Positions 1 to 6,066 of a stretch of DNA of 8,896 bases are shown piece after piece. The stretch covers positions 1-8,896 of the forward strand of contig NZ_ABZS01000056.1 in the NCBI RefSeq assembly GCF_000173615.1, given 5' to 3'. The stretch is from Sulfurihydrogenibium yellowstonense SS-5 (lineage in GTDB: Bacteria > Aquificota > Aquificia > Aquificales > Hydrogenothermaceae). The position numbers and the translations under genes are program-made. The notes beneath the pieces were generated by a model. It had not been told where the DNA came from and did no database searches. It worked only from the letters and a program-made list of their open reading frames with translations. The first letter of the stretch is position 1. Each line of letters begins with the position of its first letter.

Positions 1-25
1 TAAAAAATACATCAATACTTAGAAG
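1..25. other. Partial CRISPR spacer or end of leader
   Basis: These 25 bases precede the first visible repeat. Spacers in this array are 36-40 bp, so this is either the right part of another spacer, meaning the array continues to the left, or the repeat-proximal end of the leader. The sequence is AT-rich and contains no recognisable motif, so the two cannot be told apart from this window. Confidence 0.5.
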
Positions 26-1726
26 GTTACATCTGAACCGTGTGGGTTAGAAAGCATTATCAATTAGAATTTTTGGATTTTCTATATTGTGTTACATCTG
101 AACCGTGTGGGTTAGAAAGTCGCCAAGTATGTTTATGTTAATTCAGGCATTGCGTGTTACATCTGAACCGTGTGGGTTAGAAAGTGACATCCTCCTCTCA
201 TCTTCTTAAATTCCTACATTTGTTACATCTGAACCGTGTGGGTTAGAAAGAAAAAGACTATCAGATATATCAGAAAAATCTACAATAGTTACATCTGAAC
301 CGTGTGGGTTAGAAAGCTCGATCATGATTTTATTTACCATGTTTCATCTCCTTGTTACATCTGAACCGTGTGGGTTAGAAAGTCATTTTTTCTGTGTCAG
401 AATAAATATATTCTATCTCGTTACATCTGAACCGTGTGGGTTAGAAAGCAGGCTTGACAGAAGATGAAAAACAAGCATGGATTAGTTACATCTGAACCGT
501 GTGGGTTAGAAAGAGTAATACAGGAGATTATACTCTTGCCCCTGAAAATGTTACATCTGAACCGTGTGGGTTAGAAAGTACAACTCAGACTTTTTTGACT
601 TATTAAAAACAGACTGTTACATCTGAACCGTGTGGGTTAGAAAGGTGAGTTTCAGGCACAGGGTTAAGATTAAGCAAGCCTGTTACATCTGAACCGTGTG
701 GGTTAGAAAGGTAATAAAGCGGAGCCGAAGCTTGTGTAGAAGTTAAGTTACATCTGAACCGTGTGGGTTAGAAAGGTCGCATATGCTAAAAGATTCTGTT
801 TAGCTGTCTCAGTTACATCTGAACCGTGTGGGTTAGAAAGTCTTCAATATCAACTTCAACAAGCAACTTGTAAGCTGTTACATCTGAACCGTGTGGGTTA
901 GAAAGTTTGCTTTAAAGCTAATTCTATAAACAAAATCTCCGGTTACATCTGAACCGTGTGGGTTAGAAAGAGAGCATGGGCATGAGGTTGGAGCTGAGAC
1001 AACAGAGTTACATCTGAACCGTGTGGGTTAGAAAGATAGCATTGTCAGTGAGATAAACTTCGCTAATTTCGGTTACATCTGAACCGTGTGGGTTAGAAAG
1101 TTCTTTATATGTACCGTTACATCCATTGAACTGTCGTAGTTACATCTGAACCGTGTGGGTTAGAAAGTAGAAATAGCATTGCAATGCCAAAAGTAGCAAA
1201 AAGGTTACATCTGAACCGTGTGGGTTAGAAAGCCTTTTCAACGTAGAGATTGTTGATTAGGAGTCCGTAGTTACATCTGAACCGTGTGGGTTAGAAAGTA
1301 GAGAAACAATTTTAAAATTTGGAAAGATAGAAATGTTACATCTGAACCGTGTGGGTTAGAAAGTTTAATTTTGAAACAAAAATTGATGCTGTGATTAATG
1401 TTACATCTGAACCGTGTGGGTTAGAAAGTTTTGGGGTCTTTTGGCTTTTTCTATCAATTTTTGAGTTACATCTGAACCGTGTGGGTTAGAAAGAAATTAT
1501 ACGATGCTATTTTAAGAATGGAACCTAAAGTTACATCTGAACCGTGTGGGTTAGAAAGTCTCTTACTTCATAAGCTGCAACATCCTCAAATTTTAGTTAC
1601 ATCTGAACCGTGTGGGTTAGAAAGAATATTCTCTATAATCTTCTTCTCTGTCAAAAACAAGTTACATCTGAACCGTGTGGGTTAGAAAGTCTGGAAACCT
1701 AACGCAGTCATTGCAACAAATTCAAA

Positions 1727-2218
1727 GTTACATCTGAACCGTGTGGGTTATAAAGGAGTTTTTTAAGTAATAAAGATTAGAATAATACGGAACGTTACAT
1801 CTGAACCGTGTGGGTTATAAAGAAAATATCTGTAGATACTGACAACTTATATATTGGCGTTACATCTGAACCGTGTGGGTTATAAAGATTTTTTTTATGC
1901 AAAAATCATGCCATTTTTTTCTTTCTTGTTACATCTGAACCGTGTGGGTTATAAAGTCAGGATCTATTAGTGTTTTTAATAATTACAGTTTTGTTACATC
2001 TGAACCGTGTGGGTTATAAAGTATATAATTGTAATCACTACTTAACTCCTATAAATGGGTTACATCTGAACCGTGTGGGTTATAAAGCTGTTTCTTTGAG
2101 AACATCTAAATCAAATTCCGGTAGTTACATCTGAACCGTGTGGGTTATAAAGCTGGAATAACATCATGGTAATTTGGATATCTATTTTCGTTACATCTGA
2201 ACCGTGTGGGTTATAAAG
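1727..2218 (+). repeat. Block of eight variant CRISPR repeats (G25T)
   Basis: Repeats 27 to 34, starting at 1727, 1794, 1859, 1928, 1993, 2059, 2124 and 2190, all read GTTATAAAG at the 3' end instead of GTTAGAAAG and are otherwise identical to the consensus. The substitution falls in the segment expected to form the crRNA 5' handle, five nucleotides before the spacer. Canonical repeats flank the block on both sides: repeats 1-26 to the left, 35 (2256-2284) and 36 (2323-2351) to the right. Confidence 0.97.
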
Positions 2219-2285
2219 AGTGATACAAATAAACTAACTCACGGATATCACAGATGTTACATCTGAACCGTGTGGGTTAGAAAGA

Positions 2286-2322
2286 CTGTTGCAAAATTGC
2301 AATTTTTGCAAAAATGCAACAG
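2286..2322. repeat. Hairpin-forming spacer 35 (last spacer)
   Basis: The last spacer, 2285-2322, is an imperfect palindrome over nearly its whole length. CTGTTGCA (2286-2293) is the exact reverse complement of TGCAACAG (2315-2322). Inside this, TTGCAA (2297-2302) can pair with TTGCAA (2306-2311) around a 3-nt loop, with a 3x3 internal loop of A residues between the two stems. No U-run follows, so it does not look like a standard intrinsic terminator. Confidence 0.9.
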
Positions 2323-2390
2323 GTTACATCTGAACCGTGTGGGTTAGAAAGAATGCCAACGAAATTAATCCATCTTGTTTTTTCATTCAT

Positions 2391-2422
2391 TACTTGAAAA
2401 ATAAAGCTTTTTCTAATATCTT
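2391..2422 (+). promoter_or_regulatory. Possible promoter for the rluD operon
   Basis: The 77 bp between the last CRISPR repeat and the rluD ATG is AT-rich. TTGAAA (2394-2399) could serve as a -35 box with TATCTT (2417-2422) as a -10 box at 17-bp spacing; TAATAT (2414-2419) is a better -10 match but then no good -35 is correctly spaced. Either choice places transcription start very near the ATG at 2429, implying a very short or absent 5' leader. No intrinsic terminator was seen here, so read-through from the CRISPR array is also possible. This is a consensus match by eye only. Confidence 0.3.
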
Positions 2423-2428
2423 ATTTGT

Positions 2429-3385
2429 ATGGAAGAAATCATAAGCTTTAAAGTAGAAGAAGAGTTTTCAAATAAGAGATTAGACCAATTTTTAGCCTTA
2501 GTCTATCCTGAGTATTCAAGGTCTTTTTATCAAAATCTTATAGAAAACGGATTTGTATTGTTAGATAACAGTCCTGTTAAAAAACCATCAACAAAAGTAA
2601 AAACCGGGCAAGAGTTTACAATCATCATACCGCCGCCCGAGCCTTTAGAAATTGAGCCTGAAAATATTCCGCTTGAAATCTGCTATGAAGACGAAGATTT
2701 AGCAGTAGTCTATAAACCACCCGGAATGGTAGTCCATCCATCGGTTGGTCATACATCTGGAACATTGGTAAATGCTTTACTTTATCATTTTAAAAATGTA
2801 TCACAGTATCAAGGAAAAGAAAGGGCAGGGATTGTTCATAGGTTAGATAAAGATACCGCCGGACTTTTGATTGTAGCAAAAACAGAATTTGCACATAAAG
2901 AGCTTCAAAAAATGTTTCAAGATAGAGAAATAGACAAAAAGTACAAAGCTATCGTTTCTGGAATAGTAAAAAAAGACCATGGCTTGATAGACTTACCTAT
3001 CGGAAGGTCTATTTACAACAGGCAAAAAATGGGAACGGTATCAACAAATCTTAAAGATGCACTAACAGAATACTGGGTAGAAAAACGCTTTGAAAAGCAC
3101 AATCTAACGCTTGTTGATATAAAGCTTCACACAGGAAGAACGCATCAAATAAGAGTTCATTTTTCAGCCATCGGACATCCATTATTTAACGATTTTGTTT
3201 ATGGATTTAAAAAATCAAACTTATCATCAGAGCTTGCGAAAAACTTATCAGATAAACTGAACTATCATGCACTTGTAGCATATAAACTAACATTTAGACA
3301 TCCAAGAACAAGCCAAATACTAAACGTAGAGCTTAAGAGCTTACCAAAAGAAATAGAAGAAATATTACAGGAGTTAAGCAAGTGA
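2429..3385 (+). CDS. rluD: RluD-family 23S rRNA pseudouridine synthase
   Basis: The 318-aa protein converts specific uridines of large-subunit rRNA to pseudouridine; RluD modifies the helix 69 region. An N-terminal S4 RNA-binding domain spans about residues 15-65 (KRLDQFLALVYPEYSR onward). The synthase domain follows: YKPPGMVVHPS (95-105), the catalytic motif HRLDKDTAG (137-145) with the predicted nucleophile Asp140, and LHTGRTHQIRVHF (233-245). The usual HRLDKDTSG has Ala in place of Ser here, a mild change. Length and S4 domain fit RluD; RluC or a paralogue cannot be excluded from sequence alone. ATG 2429 is the only sensible start because an in-frame TAA lies at 2414-2416. No Shine-Dalgarno sequence precedes it, so translation may be leaderless. 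The next gene overlaps it by 4 bp (GTGA), so the two should be co-transcribed and translationally coupled. Confidence 0.93.
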   Translation: MEEIISFKVEEEFSNKRLDQFLALVYPEYSRSFYQNLIENGFVLLDNSPVKKPSTKVKTGQEFTIIIPPPEPLEIEPENIPLEICYEDEDLAVVYKPPGMVVHPSVGHTSGTLVNALLYHFKNVSQYQGKERAGIVHRLDKDTAGLLIVAKTEFAHKELQKMFQDREIDKKYKAIVSGIVKKDHGLIDLPIGRSIYNRQKMGTVSTNLKDALTEYWVEKRFEKHNLTLVDIKLHTGRTHQIRVHFSAIGHPLFNDFVYGFKKSNLSSELAKNLSDKLNYHALVAYKLTFRHPRTSQILNVELKSLPKEIEEILQELSK

Positions 3386-5052
3386 AAAAGAATTCATCTC
3401 TAATCAAAATTATGTATCTTCTAATACTCTTTTTCTTTTCCAATTCCTACGCACAAATAGATGAAGTAGTAAAGATTTATAAATCAGATTTTGAGCAGAT
3501 AGATTTAGATAACTCGTATGATTTAATCAAGAAAAATCAAAGCTTTGCAATCTCAAGCTATACAGCCTTAAAAATAGCTTCTTTTTTATCCTATCAACAA
3601 GATTATAAAACAGCCTTTAAATTCATTCGGCTCGCAGACATAGACGCATTCTTAGAAGAGGATAAGCCTTTTTATCTTTATATTTATGGAACTATTTTAA
3701 AAAATCTGCAAGATTCAAAATACTTAGACATATTTAAACAGCTTGCACAAAACTATTGCCATAGCTACTATGGTTATAAAACATACTTAGAAATCTATCC
3801 ATATCTATCAGAGAAAGAAAAATATAGCGCCTTAGAAACATGCTTGAAAAATAGACATTATGAAAAAGTTAAAAATCTACTTTTTACTCTAAAAGATGAA
3901 AACGCAGTAAATTACTATCTCTTAAATATTTCTCAAAATAAAGAGTTTTACTTTAATCAAATATCAAAAGATTCAGAATTTTATCTTAAAGCATTAAGTA
4001 AAATGAGCCATCTAAATCCTATATACGAACAAGAGTATTTAAGTGCTTTACTTTTAAAGGATGATGTTAAAACGTTTTTAAACTTTCTAAAAAACAAAGC
4101 TTTAAAAGCTTTTTATAAAGGAGATTATAACAGTTTTCAAAAATACTATGAAATGTTTTACAGCTTTAACGATAAAGAAGACAGCGATTTAGAATGGCTA
4201 AAATTTCTATACTATTACAAGTCCAAAGATTTAGACCTTGCAAAAACTAAGCTTTTAAGCTATGGAAAATTCTCAAATGACCCGTTTCAAATAGAGTATT
4301 GGAATAAGCTAATAGAAAGCAAAAATATAAACGAGATAGATATTAAAGATAGCTATAAAGTCTCTGAAATTACGCCATATTTAAGTTTAATCGTGTACAA
4401 AACAAGTAAAAGTATAACTATAAAAAAAGAAAGTCCTTGCCCTAACAAATATGGAGAGGTCGCAGAGATTTTAAATAAACTAAAAAGCATTGATTATAAA
4501 TTAGCTTGGGCAGAAGGTGTTTATCAAGTTAAAAAAGGAAAATGTGGAGAAGTTTATTCAGCATTGCCGGAAGCCGGGGTTAGATGTTTTAGTCAGCTTC
4601 ATGAATGTAGCTATGTAAAACCGTTTGGAAGTGTTGAGCCAAAGGAATTTGAAAATATCATTTATGCAATCATGAAGCAAGAAAGCTTTTTTAATCCTTA
4701 TGCCATATCTTGGTCTAATGCTGTTGGCTTGACTCAGTTTATCCCAAAAACAGGTTATTATGCAGCAAAGCAGATAGGATTAAACGATTTTGACATGGTA
4801 GACTTATACAAGCCTGATAATGCTATACTTTTTGCAAAATGGTATTTACAAAAACTTTTAAATATGTTTAGCGGAAATTTAGTATACGTTTTTGCATCTT
4901 ATAATTCAGGAGAAGGTGCTGTTAAAAGATTTTTAGATAAAAACAATATAAAAGATGAAGCCGAGTTTATAGAGTTCTATCCGTACCAAGAAACAAGAGA
5001 CTATGTTAAAAAAGTGTTAAGGAATTATGCTATTTATAAATACAAGGAGTGA
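3382..5052 (+). CDS. Secreted soluble lytic transglycosylase (SLT, GH23)
   Basis: The 556-aa protein is predicted to cleave peptidoglycan glycan strands in the periplasm, forming 1,6-anhydromuramic ends. Residues 1-24 form a Sec signal peptide: Lys-rich start, hydrophobic stretch MYLLILFFF, and a likely cut after SYA. Residues 25 to about 350 are Tyr/Lys-rich and look helical, like the superhelical region of Slt70-type enzymes. The C-terminal SLT domain (about 415-550) shows AIMKQESFFNP with predicted catalytic Glu434, SNAVGLTQFIPKTG (445-458), ASYNSGEG (505-512) and PYQETRDYVKKVL (534-546). Four cysteines (353, 388, 402, 409) cluster just before the SLT domain. The start is GTG, overlapping the rluD stop as GTGA, with AGGAG at 3369-3373 eight bases upstream. 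Its last codons (TAC AAG GAG TGA) carry an AAGGAG sequence that probably once served the downstream ribE (see the direct repeat). Confidence 0.92.
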   Translation: MKKNSSLIKIMYLLILFFFSNSYAQIDEVVKIYKSDFEQIDLDNSYDLIKKNQSFAISSYTALKIASFLSYQQDYKTAFKFIRLADIDAFLEEDKPFYLYIYGTILKNLQDSKYLDIFKQLAQNYCHSYYGYKTYLEIYPYLSEKEKYSALETCLKNRHYEKVKNLLFTLKDENAVNYYLLNISQNKEFYFNQISKDSEFYLKALSKMSHLNPIYEQEYLSALLLKDDVKTFLNFLKNKALKAFYKGDYNSFQKYYEMFYSFNDKEDSDLEWLKFLYYYKSKDLDLAKTKLLSYGKFSNDPFQIEYWNKLIESKNINEIDIKDSYKVSEITPYLSLIVYKTSKSITIKKESPCPNKYGEVAEILNKLKSIDYKLAWAEGVYQVKKGKCGEVYSALPEAGVRCFSQLHECSYVKPFGSVEPKEFENIIYAIMKQESFFNPYAISWSNAVGLTQFIPKTGYYAAKQIGLNDFDMVDLYKPDNAILFAKWYLQKLLNMFSGNLVYVFASYNSGEGAVKRFLDKNNIKDEAEFIEFYPYQETRDYVKKVLRNYAIYKYKE

Positions 5053-5056
5053 GAAA
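5031..5056 (+). repeat. 26-bp direct repeat, left copy (end of transglycosylase gene)
   Basis: This copy contains the last codons of the transglycosylase gene (IYKYKE), its TGA stop and an embedded AAGGAG. It matches 5407-5432 at 25 of 26 positions (A5039 versus G5415). Allowing a 2-bp gap, a further ATTAT matches on the left of both copies. Confidence 0.95.
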
Positions 5057-5083
5057 TTGAGAATGCTTGCAAAAACCAACATC

Positions 5084-5109
5084 GTCATTCTGCAGCCGGC
5101 GAAAAATCT
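5084..5109 (+). repeat. Half-element A of the palindromic repeat family
   Basis: It reads GTCATTCTGCAGCCGGCG then AAAAATCT. It matches the left arm of full elements B and C, but no complementary right arm follows before element B begins. Its AGCCGGCG core is shared with half-element D and differs from the GCGAAGCG core of B. Confidence 0.8.
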
Positions 5110-5122
5110 TAACCTTAAAGAT

Positions 5123-5204
5123 GTCATTCTGAGCGAAGCGAAGAATCTCCTTTTTCTTCAATTTTAAAAGAGGAGATCCTTCGGACTTACGTCCTCAGGA
5201 TGAC
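5123..5204. repeat. Palindromic repeat element B (full)
   Basis: The outer arms GTCATTCTGAG (5123-5133) and CTCAGGATGAC (5194-5204) are complementary at 10 of 11 positions. The inner arms CGAAGAATCTCCT (5139-5151) and AGGAGATCCTTCG (5171-5183) are complementary at 12 of 13. The transcript would fold into a long hairpin with an AT-rich loop. From general familiarity, GTCATTCTGAGCGAAGCGAA-type repeats recur between genes in several bacterial genomes; copy number here cannot be judged. Confidence 0.93.
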
Positions 5205-5240
5205 AGAGAAAGTGAAAGTATGCTAACGATTACCTTATTT

Positions 5241-5325
5241 GTCATTTCTGAGCGTCAGCGAAGAATCTCATTTTTTCTCTTTAAATCAAAAAAGAGATCC
5301 TTCTGACATAAGTCCGCATGATGAC
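5241..5325. repeat. Palindromic repeat element C (full, diverged)
   Basis: This second full copy starts GTCATTTCTGAGCGTCAGCG and ends GATGACG. The inner arms GAAGAATCTC (5260-5269) and GAGATCCTTC (5294-5303) pair at 9 of 10 positions, and a T-run (5271-5276) faces an A-run (5288-5293), extending the stem. The outer arms are more diverged than in element B. Confidence 0.88.
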
Positions 5326-5344
5326 GGAGAAAGGTTGAAATGGT

Positions 5345-5370
5345 GTCATTCTGTAGCCGGCGAAGAATCT
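5345..5370 (+). repeat. Half-element D of the palindromic repeat family
   Basis: It reads GTCATTCTGTAGCCGGCG then AAGAATCT, almost the same as half-element A and in the same orientation. No right arm follows. The sequence runs directly into the AT-rich region that precedes ribE. Confidence 0.8.
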
Positions 5371-5380
5371 CATACTTCTA

Positions 5381-5409
5381 TTGAATTTCTCGCCCAAAAA
5401 CATTATTAT
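5381..5409 (+). promoter_or_regulatory. Candidate sigma-70 promoter for ribE
   Basis: TTGAAT (5381-5386; 4 of 6 to TTGACA) and TATTAT (5404-5409; 5 of 6 to TATAAT) are separated by 17 bp, the preferred spacing. The predicted start, near 5416, leaves a leader of about 17 bases containing AAGGAG before the ribE ATG. The -35 box lies within the inserted cluster and the -10 box straddles its junction with the right direct repeat. Confidence 0.45.
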
Positions 5410-5432
5410 TTATAGATACAAGGAGTGAGAAA
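5407..5432 (+). repeat. 26-bp direct repeat, right copy (ribE ribosome-binding site)
   Basis: This copy ends directly at the ribE ATG and supplies its Shine-Dalgarno AAGGAG (5420-5425). Read in the transglycosylase frame it gives IYRYKE followed by TGA, a duplicate of that gene's last codons that is now detached from the gene. Confidence 0.95.
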
Positions 5433-6065
5433 ATGTTTACAGGATTAATAGAAGAAGTTGGGAAAATATCGGCTATAAATAAGAAGGATGACGGATTAAA
5501 AATAAAAGTAGAGTGTAATAAAATTTTAGATGATATAAAGCTTGGTGATAGCGTGGCTGTTAATGGAGTCTGCTTGACAGTTGTAAACATTGATAAAAAC
5601 TCCTTAGACTTTGAAGTATCTAATGAAACTATAAAAAGAAGTAATTTTAAGTTTTTGAAAATCAATGAGTATGTTAATTTAGAAAGAGCCATGACACCAT
5701 CAAGCAGGCTCGGGGGGCATATAGTACAGGGACATGTTGATACAACCGGAGAAATAACTTCAATAACAAATCTTGGAAAGCATACAAACATAAAAATCAG
5801 ATTTCCTTCTGAGTATGATTATCTTGTAATAGAAAAAGGGTCTATTGCGATAGATGGGATAAGCTTAACCATTAACTACATAAACGAAAATGTCATTGAT
5901 TTAAACATCATACCTCACACCTGGGAAAATACAAACCTAAAATACAGAAAGGTTGGCGATATCGTAAACATTGAATTTGATATTCTCGGCAAATATGTAG
6001 CAAAAATGTTAAATTTAGGTAAACAAAAAGAGGATAAACTTAAAAATCTACTTGAAAACTGGTAA
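5433..6065 (+). CDS. ribE: Riboflavin synthase, alpha subunit
   Basis: The 210-aa protein catalyses the last step of riboflavin synthesis, dismutation of two 6,7-dimethyl-8-ribityllumazines to riboflavin and a pyrimidine product, in the cytoplasm as a trimer. It opens with the family hallmark MFTGLIEEVG. It has two lumazine-binding repeats, about residues 1-97 and 98-195. Repeat 1 shows LGDSVAVNGVCLTV (37-50, with Ser40 and Cys47 where the family places active-site residues) and SSRLGGHIVQGHVD (90-103; His101). Repeat 2 shows KGSIAIDGISLTI and HTWENTNL. Length is normal. The start is secure: AAGGAG lies 7 bases before the ATG. It is the only riboflavin gene here. It probably once followed the transglycosylase gene directly and may now use its own promoter at 5381-5409. 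Its stop codon is one base from the lptB stop on the other strand. Some annotations call this gene ribC. Confidence 0.97.
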   Translation: MFTGLIEEVGKISAINKKDDGLKIKVECNKILDDIKLGDSVAVNGVCLTVVNIDKNSLDFEVSNETIKRSNFKFLKINEYVNLERAMTPSSRLGGHIVQGHVDTTGEITSITNLGKHTNIKIRFPSEYDYLVIEKGSIAIDGISLTINYINENVIDLNIIPHTWENTNLKYRKVGDIVNIEFDILGKYVAKMLNLGKQKEDKLKNLLENW

Positions 6066-6066
6066 A

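Larger units (their letters stand above)
26..2351 (+). CRISPR. CRISPR array, 36 repeats and 35 spacers
   Basis: A 29-bp repeat that starts GTTACATCTGAACC and ends GTGTGGGTTAGAAAG occurs 36 times. It alternates with 35 unique spacers: 19 of 36 bp, 12 of 37 bp, 3 of 38 bp and 1 of 40 bp. Twenty-eight repeats (1-26, 35, 36) are identical; repeats 27-34 differ only by G to T at position 25. The repeat can form a short hairpin, AACC (11-14) with GGTT (20-23) around a GTGTG loop. It ends in AGAAAG, resembling the GAAAG/GAAAC 3' ends that become the 8-nt crRNA 5' handle in type I-A/I-B and type III systems. This supports transcription on the plus strand with the leader to the left and the oldest spacers to the right. 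No cas gene is present, so the type is not settled. The last repeat shows no decay, unlike many trailer-end repeats. Confidence 0.99.
5057..5406. mobile_element. Inserted cluster of interspersed palindromic repeats
   Basis: These 350 bp lie between the two direct-repeat copies and hold no credible gene. They contain half-element A (5084-5109), full palindromes B (5123-5204) and C (5241-5325) and half-element D (5345-5370), joined by AT-rich linkers. No transposase or integrase is encoded, so if the cluster moved, it did so non-autonomously, like a MITE or REP-type element. That it is an insertion is inferred from the direct repeats that bracket it and from the otherwise tight gene packing. 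Confidence 0.5.

Noticed and set aside
1308..1319. Palindrome AATTTTAAAATT in spacer 20
   Set aside because: Low-complexity A/T sequence; expected by chance at this composition.
1479..1685. 68-aa plus-strand open frame inside the CRISPR array
   Set aside because: It is built from repeat and spacer sequence (a repeat-derived TSEPCGLE motif recurs) and has no ribosome-binding site or independent support.
26..2351. Array transcribed from the minus strand
   Set aside because: The reverse repeat ends GATGTAAC, which does not resemble known handles, while the plus-strand repeat ends AGAAAG after a hairpin; the leader itself is not visible, so this is not absolute.
2378..2402. Weak inverted repeat TTTTTTCA/TGAAAAAT after the CRISPR array as a terminator
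   Set aside because: The stem is almost entirely A-T, has a 9-base loop and no U-run follows; it overlaps the candidate -35 region.
5057..5167. Small open frame after the transglycosylase gene (TTG 5057 or ATG 5063, ending TAA 5165-5167)
   Set aside because: It sits behind the old AAGGAG and might be translated, but its second half is just the palindromic repeat read through (DVILSEAKNL), so it is probably fortuitous.
5378..5791. 137-aa minus-strand open frame overlapping ribE
   Set aside because: It is antisense to the well-conserved riboflavin synthase, with no family resemblance or ribosome-binding site.
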